Positions 1-10,724 of a stretch of DNA of 64,000 bases are shown here, one piece after another. Position 1 is the first letter of the stretch. Each line of letters opens with the position of its first letter. Source of the DNA: Lamellibrachia columna (lineage: Eukaryota > Annelida > Polychaeta > Sabellida > Siboglinidae); assembly GCA_963662155.1 (NCBI GenBank), contig OY759267.1:34762976-34826975 (forward strand), given 5' to 3'. The position numbers and the translations under genes are program-made. Under the pieces are notes generated by a model. That model searched no databases. It saw only the letters and a program-made list of their open reading frames with translations, and was not told where the DNA came from.

Positions 1-2893
1 AGAATTGTCAAAATGTGATTGTTTTTAGAATAAAAAACGCACCATTGGCTATTTTGTAATTAAATAGAAATGGAAAATGAGAAGGCCGACAACATTGTAT
101 ATGCATGCTTTACAACAATTTACCAACAAATTAACTCATGCTATTGTCATCAACCCATTTGTGAGTGTGTGACAACAGGCTTCATTGATTCTAAATGTAT
201 TGTATACTGCCAACCAATAATTGTTAAACATTTGTCCATTTAGGCAAGGAGATCCTTTGTTTTTGTTGTAAGTTGAGACATTTTCCTGATTAATTCAGAG
301 TACCCCGACTATGAGACAGCTTCCAAGTATGCGAAAAAGGCAGAGGATACATCTAATGTTGAGCCAGATGAAGCACAGGGGAAGCGGCATTGCCGAAAGC
401 CAAAACGCTACCAATCTCCTGATTCACCGGCAGTAGTTAGTGAAGAGTGTGGAGAAGATGGTAATGAAAATTAAAATGCCCCATCTCATATTTGCTTTTA
501 TCATCCAATATGTATATCTTCCCAGTAGAGCGGTCTGTAATGAGAGGTGTCTATATGTTACAGAATTTTAAAGATGACCAATACTTTTATCCAAACATTT
601 GTACATGGCCTTTTTATTCAACTAAAATCAATTGTAAAATTTTATATCATACATTATTCAACATTCATAAGTATAGTGTGTACATGTGTTTGCAACACAT
701 TTCTTATTCTACCTTATTTGATGGGAAGTTAATGTGGTGTACATGTTTTCTATTTTCACAAATGATTTTGAAATGTGATTTGTGGACATTCTGTTGTTAT
801 GAAAGACTTTGGTGTCTGATTCTGGACAAATATCAATTTGATTGTAGGTTTAACTTCAAGAACATATCGGTATTCTACCAAGACAAACTCTGTACAACCC
901 TGAAAATAGTTTCAGATTCAGAAGTTGAGGAAACTCCAGATACTGTGGAAACAGTTGCACTCCCTCCACCTCCTTTCAGTTTCTCAGGTAACAATTATGC
1001 AAAAATACATAAAATATAGTTAATGTTCAACAAAGGACAGTGGAACTTGATTAATCCTGACACCTTGATACCCACTGTATGTGTCTGGATTAACGAGCTA
1101 TGATTTTAATATCAAAAGTATCGTGCATTTACTGTACACATGTCTATCACACTTGTTGAATACTATAACATAATGTGGACATTAAATGTCATCTGATTCA
1201 CTTGTACAGGTCTAATGGCTATTTATTGAAGAAGTCTGAGTTTTGTCTGCTTGGTTTCTCTATATCTACTATTGTAAGAATGTGATGTCTCTGTCCAAAT
1301 GTATATCCTAAATATTTCATGTCACTGTGACTTTCATGTCAAATAAACTAATAGATAATAATATATAATTGTAACATTTATGTTCAATACAGCACTGGAT
1401 ACTGAAAGTGGCAGTGATTTGCCCAGAGGTAAATCTTCTAAGCGTACAGAGCCACCACTTCGACCTAGTTGCAATTCATCCCAGGCCCAACTTAAGCTGC
1501 CGCAAGTTCTCGGCAAACAACAACGTCCACAGGGTGATGGACTGCAAATGGAGAGTCCTGGCAGATCACAGATGATGTCGAGCTCCTTCTGCATTCAAGG
1601 TACTCCTTTATGCTTCTTTACATGTAGGCCGTTTTAAGTGCTAATATACCATTGGTCTTTCCCTACTCAGGGGACCCCATGGGAAAATTTGACACTGTTT
1701 TTATCCTCCTTGTCACCCCATTAAATAAGCATCATTCAATTAAATAAATGCCCCTTTTCTTACCATTTGGGGGTTGCTGGCAGGGGGAGGACCCAACTAA
1801 AATTGCTGGCATTGGTCATTCCATAATCAGGGAACCCCAAATGAAGATTTGACACTCTTTTTAGCCTTGGCACAATTCCCATAAATAAATGTACTTCTTT
1901 CTCACCCTTTGGGGATTGCTTGCAGGGGGAAGCCCCACCTAAAATTGCTTGCATCGGTTCAAGCGGATATAGTTGTCTCAATTTTTCAGTTCTGGCCAAG
2001 CTAGAGAAACTGGAGAAAACAATGCAGGAGATAAAATTATCTCTCGTCACTTCACAGCCAGATGATGACTTGACATAAGACACCATTCTGCCTAATGGCA
2101 AGAAACTGAACACACTCAATGAACTGAGCAATTTTGAAAAACAGTTGGGTGAAGATGATGACATAAGGAATTGATTTAGTATGTTTAAGATATGTTTGAG
2201 TCAATTATAAAGTGGCATTGCTTTTTTACTGTATTTTTGAAGCAACCTTAGAGTCTAAATTAATTTGGAAAGCTTTCTATACAGAACCTATTTCTAGGAA
2301 TTATTGTGACATTTCAAATTATGCTTAAAGGTGTGAAATATAAATTATTTCATGAATGTATGAATATCAAAATGGTCCAGCTTCATAATTGTTTAGTCAA
2401 TAATGTTTGTGTTCCTTCAAGACAAGTTCACTTCATATAGCTACAGATACTCTGACTGTAACTGATTGTTGGTCCAACATTATAACATGGGAAGCAAAAG
2501 GTTAAAATAATTTAAAAAAAAATAAATTACCTATTTATTATTGGTTTAGGAATACAAATTTGCTTGTGAGTGACAATAATGAGTTTCTGCAAGTGCATAC
2601 ATACATATGTACGTGTGTGCGCGCGTGCGTGCATGCATGCATGCAAACAATTTTATAATATAGAAATGATCAAACTTTGTTCCTTTAAAATAGAGTTGTC
2701 ATTTTATATAAAATATATATTTATTTTACACAGATTCAAATTCTTTCGTCACTAGAGGGTGCAAGCCTTGCTAGATCCTGCAGGGCCATTATGCGGTCAC
2801 TGATGACTCATGGCCTTATGAGTTTGTTCGGTGTTATGGGGCAAAAGGGAAAACTACCCTTTCGAGACCATCTGCTGTGCAAAGTGGTCTCAA
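1..2893 (+). pseudogene. DUF4806-domain protein gene, copy 1, 5'-cut and stop-interrupted
   Basis: Exons, numbered as in the second copy: 299-460 (begins after ATTAATTCAG, encodes EYPDYETASKYAKKAEDTSN), 916-987 (DSEVEE...PPPPFSFS), 1393-1599 (Ser/Gln-rich linker), 1990-2174 (coiled, then KKLNTLNELSNFEKQL) and 2734-2893 (LARSCRAIMRSLMTHGLMSL, ...KGKLPFRDHL). The last two resemble the N- and C-terminal halves of DUF4806 (PF16064-like), a domain of unknown function common in invertebrate proteins and often near transposons. A TAA at 2076-2078 replaces the TTA (Leu) of copy 2, so this copy is interrupted before the domain. The first exons lie outside the window. Introns follow GT/AG rules. Confidence 0.65.
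2591..2646. repeat. Alternating purine-pyrimidine tract
   Basis: About 55 bases of alternating purine/pyrimidine: ATACATACATATGTACG, then GTGTGCGCGCGTGCGTGCAT, then GCATGCATGC. It lies in the intron before the last DUF4806 exon. Such tracts can adopt left-handed DNA. The second module A copy has the same tract at 43750-43801. Confidence 0.7.
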
Positions 2894-3267
2894 GTAAGTA
2901 TATTTCCATTGACCTGTGTGCTTATTATATTATCATGATCTTACTATAAGCAATAGTTGTTTATTGATTACTAAACAATTTTTTTTCTTTTTTCTAACAA
3001 ATTCCCTTAACTTACAAAATCGTGGGCGCATGAATACACAGCTATTTTTTTGTAAATATTGACGGGCATCGCACATGGGGGCATTTTAAAAGAGCTGGAG
3101 GCATGTGATTTTGATAAACGTTGGTGAGCATGTCAATGAGATGATGGCAGTTGCTGCATATTTATTTCAGAATTTTTGATGGTCAGGTTTTCTTATAATC
3201 AGACAAAACGTTAACATGGCCACCTGTGGTCTGACTCCAACTGTGGTCTGACTCCAAATAGAGTGTC

Positions 3268-3660
3268 ATGGCAACGGAAACAGAAAACATGGATGTTGAT
3301 TTTTGTAAAAAGTACACTGCAAAATTACAAGAAAAGGTGGTATTGTCTGCCAATGGGCAGTGTCAGTTGTGGACAGGGTGCAAAAAAGGGAAATTCAGTG
3401 ACTATGGTGTGATTAATTGCCGTTTTGAGTGTGGCTACAGAACGGTTACAGTGCATCGTTTAATTTATATGCTTGAACACAAAATGACACGTGTTGAACC
3501 TGGCTTAGATGTCAGTCGTCTTTGTCTTAACAGTCTGTGTCTGACAGCAAGTCATATCTCTATGGAGCCACATTCCATAAATAACAACAGGCAATATTGT
3601 GTTAGTCAAAATGTATGCTTTGGTCATGCACCATATCCAAAGTGTATGTTGCAATTCAAG
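3268..3660 (+). pseudogene. His-Me finger (I-PpoI-like) endonuclease exon, copy 1, catalytic His lost
   Basis: The ATG at 3268 opens a 131-codon exon ending at a possible donor (TTCAAG|GTATTT); the reading frame stays open to 3735. The fold signature is the zinc-loop His-Me finger of I-PpoI: Cys32/Cys38 region, C86, C91, H96, then N105, then C111, C117, H120, C126. In the second copy residues 83-88 read SHLCHN, as in I-PpoI; here they read SRLCLN, so the expected general-base His84 is Arg and His87 is Leu. N105, 21 residues after position 84 as in I-PpoI (H98 to N119), is kept. The protein should therefore fold poorly or be catalytically dead. A separate duplication of CTGTGGTCTGACTCCAA occurs just upstream (3223-3257). 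Confidence 0.7.
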
Positions 3661-3974
3661 GTATTTCAATGGCAATGCAATAGTAAAACTTACATTTTTC
3701 TAGATGTGTTGAATCCTTCAGTTTTTTTAAAGTAGTGTCGTCTGCTGTAGTCAATCTTATGCAGTTGTGTCTGTCAGCCCATGCTGAGTGATGTCTTCGA
3801 ATGTCGATTGATGTATAGCTCACAAGATGGCACCATGTGCCAGTCATGGTCCATTGTCTGTTGGTGGTTTCTTGTATTGTGGTTGCAGGTCTATGAGTGA
3901 TGAAACTGGGAGAAAGTAGAAAGTTCACATTTGTAAGAAGTGTTCTGTTTTCTGTTTGTTTCATAATCTACCCT

Positions 3975-6241
3975 CTACTTTCTGCTGGCATAACTGTTAT
4001 CAGCAGACTTTCGTGATCGCAATGGCTTAACTACTGCTGCTGGCGTTTCTGAAGCTGGCTTTTTCTTCCCTTTAAGAGTAGATGGTTTTGGATCAAGCTG
4101 ACACTTCAGGTATCGATCTTCTGGACGGCGGTTTCTGTTTGAATCGAAGTAGTTCTGCATGCGCTTTAACTTGGTATGACGGATATGCAGACGCACTGAT
4201 GATCGACGTTTGTATTGTCTCTGGTATTCCACCTCATGCTGGATTTGCTTGACAGCTCTAGCGACCTGTCCACCTCTCGTAATAGGACAATGTACATTCT
4301 CCAACTTGCGCAGAATTGAATTCCCCGCTCCATAATTTATGCGATCGATCACTGAACTCACTCGTCCATGTGCATTTCTACTGAATTTAACATTCTTCGG
4401 CAATGAAGCACTGAATGATCGGTTAATGGATTCATTCTTGTCAGTTGTAAGTCTGTGTCGTGTCATCTGGAGTGCTGAATTTCCAAGTCGCATTTCTATT
4501 AATCCTTTAAGTGTTGCTCGGTCTTCATCTGTCATATTGAGTCGTGTCAGGCCACATGCCTTCAAATGCTGTGACCTTTTCCACCAGTTGTTTCGCTTGC
4601 CTCCACGACAGACAATTCCATGTCGGTGGGTGACAGTTCTGACATGAGCCAGAATAACAGTCCAGTGTTGCTTGGATTATTTTTGGCATCTTAGTAGTTA
4701 TCATTCTAATGTCACCAGCATGAAGTGTGACCTTTTCCACCAGTTGTTTCGCTTGCCTCCACGACAGACAATACCATGTCGGTGGGTGACAGTTCTGACA
4801 TGAGCCAGAATAACAGTCCAGTGTTGCTTGGATTATCTTTGGCATCTTAGTAGTTATCATTCTAATGTCACCAGCATAATGTGTAGATTTTCTGGCATCG
4901 TGTTCTTACATCCTCTGCAAAATTTGTCTTGTTTTCAGCTCCCACAATGGCATACTCTCCCGGGAACATTCTGGATGAGAAAGATGCTCTCATGATATGT
5001 CAGAACTGTGTCTGACCGAGATGTGTTGTGTCAGCCTGCCGTTCTGCCGCGACTGTTGGCATGGCATCCTGTAACCCATGAAATGCTTTCGCATCACCGT
5101 CTGTTGCAACGAATTTTAGTCCGACCTGTTGTTGGGCAAAGCTCACTCCGATTTGGCGGCCTATTTCATATGCTGACATTGGATCGACCACACGAATCGT
5201 GGATGTACATCCTTGATGGCCTGTGCACGACACCTTTTGACCTTGATTGCGAAGTGATGAGCCTTGTTTGCATAGCTTGTTTTCCATGTGAAAACCTAGA
5301 ATCTCATGCTTGTCCGTCTGCCATTCAATCGCGGTTCCCACTGCTTGACTTGCACTCTGTCCACAACCGTAGCTGTTTTTCAGGGATGTTGATTTGTACC
5401 TCACATCCATGCTTATATTGATTGGTGCATTTGCTGGAAGACCACGCAGAACATTTATCTCTGGTTTTTTCCCTCTTCTGCTGTAGGTCATCAGTCGTGG
5501 ACTGAGAAGTAATTGTGGCAACCCGGTTGGATGTCCTTTGCATCCCGCTTCGACTTGGGGGAGGTGTGTTTGTTGTGGGCAGAATGTGTCGCAACTTTGT
5601 GTTTCCCATCGTTGTATCTTGTAGTCCTACATGGATGGCTACATTTGGAGCACACGGTTTCTGACCAGGACTGCCCGTGTTTACTTCGGAATACAGTTTA
5701 TACATACGTGACTTGTAGTGACAGGCTGTAAAGGACAATAACTGTTGCCAACACAAACCAAATTTTTTCTCATGTACTTCGAAGTGTGGAAGAATACATG
5801 TGTCCTCTCTGCTAGCATGCTCTTTAAAGCAATCATTCCACATTGCTGCATTTTTGTCCACACTAAGTAGACGCATTTCAGAAACTGCATGAATATCTGT
5901 CTGTACGTCAGCTTGAAGATAGATGTATGTTAGGTCAGGGCATTGATCAAGCTGTGGCCGTAGAATGTTGCTCGTGCCTGGCCGGCCCTCTGCGTCTGAA
6001 ACTGCCAGCAACCTTGAAGGAGTGGTTTGCACCACTCTGTCAAAGTCATCCTGGCTTAGCCGTGGCAACTAAACCCCACTGCTAACCCCACTGGGTTCCT
6101 GTTGGATTGCTGCATCTGATGGTTTGTGGTAACAGTGGCCGGTCTTGAAGCCACCAATTTTCATCTTAATTCCACCAGCAGGTGGACATTTCTCCTCACT
6201 CTTCTACTACTACTACTACTATCATGTGTTGTCTCCTCCAT
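3975..6241 (-). pseudogene. Mutator-like transposase (PF20700-type), copy 1, decayed
   Basis: The presumed start is the ATG at 6241 (MEETTHDSSSS...). The N-terminal region has a poly-Ser tract from a TAC microsatellite, then a Cys/His segment; the core has INVLRGLPANAPINISMDVR, a C-x3-H-x2-C motif and VATDGDAKAF, where the Asp residues look like the first two DDE acids; the C-terminal third (3975-4565) has SLPKNVKFSRNAHGRVSSV. Lesions private to this copy: loss of one T in the Ser tract (about 6202, frameshift), TGG to TAG at 6069-6071, a 1-nt insertion in the T run near 5465-5470, and an in-frame deletion of about 69 bases near 4017. Lesions shared with copy 2: a TGA at 5000-5002 and a 156-bp internal duplication. 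Confidence 0.75.
4571..4882. repeat. 156-bp tandem duplication inside the transposase, copy 1
   Basis: Two adjacent 156-bp units (starting at 4571 and 4727), each containing GTGACCTTTTCCACCAGTTG and GACAGTTCTGACATGAGCC. The length is 52 codons, so it keeps frame, and on the minus strand it duplicates TTKMPKIIQATLDCYSGSCQ. The same duplication is in copy 2 at 45782, so it predates the duplication of module A. Confidence 0.85.
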
Positions 6242-7267
6242 TTTAAAATCCCAGGTAAATTCAAGTAAAATTACTAATGAAAGTGGCAAAACCGTTATCT
6301 GAATGCAAAGACGTATAATCCACCTGGGAAACCAGATGACAGTGACAGGAGACCAGTATATTAAGGGGGGTGGGGACATCTTCAATCTAATGCAGCCTTC
6401 CTCTGATAAGTTACATCAAAACAGAACAAGTCACATTATAATATAATTACTTAGCAGTCAACTTTTGTTTATTTCAGTTAATTAGACACAGTCACCTTTA
6501 CTCAAGTCCATGTGAAGAGCACACATCTATTGGGAGTTGAGAAAATCCTGGACAGGCCCATCTGTTATCTGATATGGCCTAGTGAGCTGACGTAACTGTT
6601 TCACATGGAAGGTGAGTTGTTTTTGAGGACTCCACTAAGTAGGTTATGTAATGTTATGCAATTCGACAAGTTGAGGTGTCTGTCTTTTCAGTAATCCACA
6701 TTCAAAAGTGATATTTGGGTCTGTTTACATAGGTGTATTGTGGCTCCAGGTAAAACATTATTATAACTTTCAGTATGGAATAACAACTGGCTATATAGAA
6801 TTTGATTACAGAACACATGCTGGACTATTCCAAAAATTATGTTACAAGTTAATTCGAGTGAACTGAAAAAGTGAGTGTATTCGAGTATCGTACTAGAATA
6901 CAGACTGTCTCAAGCTGAAGTAGCTCATATATGTGTGTTCTGCCCACCACAGGTGGTGGTTCCTTGTCTATGTAAGCAACTCCAACAACTAGGTAGGACA
7001 TAGATTTTTTGCATGAATGCATGATTTTCATTTACCTTTATCAACAGTCTAAATTAAAAAAAATTCTGCACAGTTACCATTTTTATTTGGGGTAAGACCA
7101 CAGTTGACCTTCCTGTTTACTGTTTCACACGAATGTAGGGCACGCGAAATTGTGAAATGTGAACTTAATAATTTCATATTATGTGACATGAGTGACTTTG
7201 AGCATGAATATTCACATATTTGTTTATAGAAGCTATTGGCTGTGAAATAGTGCATTGTTTGGATAGT

Positions 7268-7579
7268 TTAAATGGCGGAGGGATTTATGGGAATTTTTCT
7301 GCTATGGGCCACGTGGGCGCATGAATACACGTCGGAAACTGCTAGCAATCCTGAAGGAGTGGTTTGCACCACTCTGTCAAAGTCATCCTGGCTTAGCCGT
7401 AGAAACCAAACCCCACTGCTAACCCCACTGGGTTCCTGTTGGATTGCTGCATCTGATGGTTTGTGGTAACAGTGGCCGGTCTTGAAGCCACCAATTTTCA
7501 TCTTAATTCCACCAGCAGGTGGACATTTCTCCTCACTCTTTCTACTACTACTACTACTATCATGTGTTGTCTCCTCCAT
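7268..7579 (-). pseudogene. B-unit truncated transposase N-terminus
   Basis: An ATG at 7579 opens about 103 codons: MEETTH, poly-Ser, EEKCPPAGGIKMKIGGFKTG, RLSQDDFDRVVQTTPSG, then at the fusion point LLAVSD the sequence leaves the transposase and ends VYSCAHVAHSRKIPINPSA. The catalytic core is absent. The frame is open in this unit. Whether it is expressed cannot be told from sequence. Confidence 0.55.
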
Positions 7580-8607
7580 GTTAAAATCCCAGATAAATCC
7601 AAGTAAAATTACTAATGAAAGTGACAAAACCGTTATCTGAATGCAAAGACGTCTAATCCACATGAGAAACCAGATGACCGTGACAGGAGACCAGTATATT
7701 AAGGGGGGCGTGGGGACATCTTCAAACTAGTGTAGCCTCCCTCTGATAAGTTACATCAAAGCAGAACAAGTCACATTATAATATAATTACTTAGCAGTCA
7801 ACTTTTGTTTATTTCAGTTAATTAGACACAGTCACCTTTACTCAAGTCCATGTGAAGTGCACACATCAATTGGGAGTTGAGAAAATCCTGGACAGGCCCA
7901 GCTGTTATCTGATATGGCCTAGTGAGCTGACATAACTGTTTCACAAGGAAGGTGAGTTGTTTTTGAGGACTCCACTAAGTAGGTAATGTAATGTTATGCA
8001 ATTCGACAAGTTGAGGTGTCTGTCTTTTCAGTAATCCACACTCAAAGGTGATATTTGGGTCTGTTTACATAGGTGTATTTTGGCACCAGGTAAAAAATTA
8101 TTATAACTTTCAGTATGGAATAACAACTGGCTATATATAATTTGATTACAGAACACATGCTGGACTATTCCAAAAATTATGTTACAAGTTCATTCGAGTG
8201 AGCTGAAAAAGTGAGTGTATTCGAGTATCGTACTAGAATACAGACTGTCTCAAGCTGAAGTAGCTCATATATGTGTGTTCTGCCCACCACAGGTGGTGGT
8301 TCCTTGTGTATGTAAGCAACTCCAACAATTAGGTAGGACATAGATTTTTTGCATAAATGCATGATTTTCATTTACCTTTATCAACAGTCTAAATTAAAAA
8401 AAATTCTGCACAGTTACCATTTTTAATTGGGGTAAGACCACAGTTGACCTTCCTGTTTACTGTTTCACACGAATGTAGGGCACGCGAAATTGTGAAATGT
8501 GAACTTTATAAATTCATATTATGTGACATGAGTGCCTTTGAGTATGAGTATTCACAGGTTTATTTATAGAAGCTATTGGCTGTGACATAGTGCATTTTTT
8601 GGAGAGT

Positions 8608-8919
8608 TTAACTGGCGGAGGGATTTATGGGAATTTTTCTGCTATGGGCCACGTGGGCGCATGAATACACGTCGGAAACTGCCAGCAATCCTGAAGGAGT
8701 GGTTTGCACCACTTTGTCAAAGTCATCCTGGCTTAGCCGTGGCAACCAAACCCCACTGCTAACCCCACTGGGTTCATGTTGGATTGCTGCATCTGATGGT
8801 TTGTGGTAACATTGGCCGGTCTTGAAGCCACCAATTTTCATCTTAATTCCACCAGCATGTGGACATTTCTCCTCACTCTTTCTACTACTACTACTACTAT
8901 CATGTGTTGTCTCCTCCAT
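8608..8919 (-). pseudogene. B-unit truncated transposase N-terminus
   Basis: Same composition as the unit at 7268, open from the ATG at 8919. Small substitutions: CPHAGG for CPPAGG and FDKVV for FDRVV. The tail after the fusion ends INPSAS. Confidence 0.55.
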
Positions 8920-9647
8920 TTTAAAATCCCAGGTAAATCCAAGTAAAATTACTATTGAAAGTGACAAAACCGTTATCTGAATGCAAAGACGTCTAATCCA
9001 CCTGAGAAACCAGATGACTGTGACAGGAGACCAGTATATTAGTGGGGGTGGGGACATCTTCAAACTAGTGCAGCCTCCCTCTGATAAGTTACATCAAAGC
9101 AGAACAAGTCACATTATAATATAATTACTTAGCAGTCAACTTTTGTTTATTTCAGTTAATTAGACACAGTCACCTTTACTCAAGTCCATGTGAAGAGCAC
9201 ACATCTATTGGGAGTTGAGAAAATCCTGGACAGGCCCAGCTGTTATCTGATATGGCCTAGTGAGCTGACGTAACTGTTTCACATGGAAGGTGAGTTGTTT
9301 TTGAGGACTCCACTAAGTAGGTTATGTAATGTTATGCAATTCGACAAGTTGAGGTGTAATCCACACTCAAAGGTGATATTTGGGTCTGTTTACATAGGTG
9401 TATTGTGGCACCAGGTAAAAAATTATTATATCTTTCAGTATGGAATAACAACTGGCTATATAGAATTTGATTACAGAACACATGGTGGACTATTCCAAAA
9501 ATTATGTTACAAGTTCATTCGAGTGAGCTGCAAAAGTGAGTGTATTCGAGTATCGTACTAGAATACAGACTGTCTCAAGCTGAAGTAGCCCATATATGTG
9601 TGTTCTGCCCACCACAGGTGGTGATTCCTTGTGTATGTAAGCAACTC

Positions 9648-10239
9648 GATTGCATAGATCATTATAATCCAACTTGGATGCATCTTGGGAAATCTTGAGA
9701 AGAACACAGGATTGAATTTGGTGGATTTTATATTTGTCTAAAGCGTGGAATAGTGATCGGATAAGTATTATTATTGCGTGTATATTAAACATATACTTAA
9801 AAGAGTCCTTGTTTAGTCAATAGTTGCTGTTAAAATTTAGCGATAGGTGTAATTTATGGTAGTTTATATCGTAGGTCTCTGAGGACTCGGTAGCGCGAGC
9901 GATAATTAAGGGTTGTTGTTTTCAGTTGATTGGGTACATAATACGAGACGTAATATTATTGTAAATAATTTAGTACATATTAAATATTGAAAACCTAAAT
10001 ATTTTGTTTTAGCAACATTTATTGTTAAAAGTTAGACGTAGGTAGTAATTCAGTGTTATTTAAATAAGGTCACTGAAATTTCGTTAGCGCGAGCGATATT
10101 ACGTTTTGTTAGTCAGCTGTTACATAGAAAGTAAGTTGCAAGGCAGTAGCTGTAAATTTAATTAAGACATAATTAACATACTATAAAGTGTGTATTACAG
10201 CACAAAAACAGTCTTTGTGAAGACTACCTAGTGTAAATT
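9648..10239 (+). other. Leader segment of the inserted LINE with two degenerate direct repeats
   Basis: No coding region is visible. Two related stretches of about 190 bases carry GTAGCGCGAGCGATAATTA (near 9890) and GTTAGCGCGAGCGATATTAC (near 10083), each followed by a GTTGTTTTCAGTTG or GTTAGTCAGCTG motif. These could be promoter monomers of a 5' UTR. I cannot assign the segment to the LINE with certainty, but it lies inside the target duplication. Confidence 0.45.
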
Positions 10240-10540
10240 AGAACTAGAGGACATGAGGTAAAATTAGTAAAGGATCAATGTAGATTGGACATCAGGAAGC
10301 ACTCGTTCTCACAGAGGACAATAAATGAATGGAACAAATTGTCTACAGATTGTGTAACTGCTACCAGCGTGAATATGTTTAAAAACAAGGTTGACACATA
10401 TATCAGGAGGGCGGGTTATAAGTAGGTGAACATTGTTGGACTCTCGATAAGCCAATGGCTTCCTTGTCCACTTGCCATCTGGGCCTTTGGCTTGGATGGC
10501 AAATCTTGTTAAATCTTGTTAAATTGATTATAAACGGATT
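10240..10540 (+). repeat. Extra LINE 3' end lying upstream of the full LINE
   Basis: This stretch aligns with the true 3' end at about 14340-14633: both carry AATGAATGGAACAAA, GTGAATATGTTTAAAAA, GGCGGGTTA or GGCGGGCTA and CTCGATAAGCCAATGGCTTC, then CTTGTTAAAT repeats. It is diverged from the downstream copy (many substitutions), so it came from another member of the family. Confidence 0.8.
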
Positions 10541-10568
10541 ATAAACAAATACAAATTTAATTTCTAAC

Positions 10569-10724
10569 ATGGCGCCGTGCAAACGCCAAGTAAAGGCGAA
10601 ACGTAATTTGATATGCTCTAGCTGCGACAGCTGGATATACTTTGCAAAGTCCGGGTGTGTAAATTCGTGGGCGGAGGTGCAGGCGGATGATTTCCATTTC
10701 GTGCGTAGGGGTGTAAGACAGTGA
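10569..10724 (+). pseudogene. LINE ORF1 zinc-finger (PHD-like) 5' part, frameshifted from ORF1
   Basis: The ATG at 10569 opens 51 codons with ICSSCDSWIYFAKSGC, SWAEVQADDF and FVRR, the start of a PHD-type finger seen at the N-terminus of CR1 ORF1 proteins. Two surplus G bases in CGTAGGGGTGTAAG shift the frame and give a TGA at 10722. Without them the frame would run into the SGNH ORF. Confidence 0.6.

Larger units (their letters stand above)
1..5992. repeat. Module A, copy 1 (large duplicated segment, cut by window start)
   Basis: This segment matches 41163-47212 nearly base for base; in the first ~470 bases I see one mismatch by eye. It carries three genes: the 3' part of a DUF4806 gene (+), a His-Me finger endonuclease exon (+) and a Mutator-like transposase (-, convergent). 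The 5' end of the DUF4806 gene lies off the left edge. Relative to copy 2 it has extra stops, a 1-nt insertion in the transposase, an in-frame deletion near 4017 and loss of two histidines in the endonuclease. The right border, near 5993, is where sequence shared with the B satellite begins. Confidence 0.9.

Noticed and set aside
492..1019. Open frame of 175 codons (and its copy at 41654)
   Set aside because: It is mostly intron read-through into the DUF4806 exon at 916-987; composition is AT-driven and only its last part fits the phased gene model.
8627..8809. Recurrent 60-codon plus-strand frame beginning MGIFLLWATWAHEYTSETAS in the B units
   Set aside because: It is antisense to the transposase N-terminus and has no family similarity; conservation follows from the young repeat.
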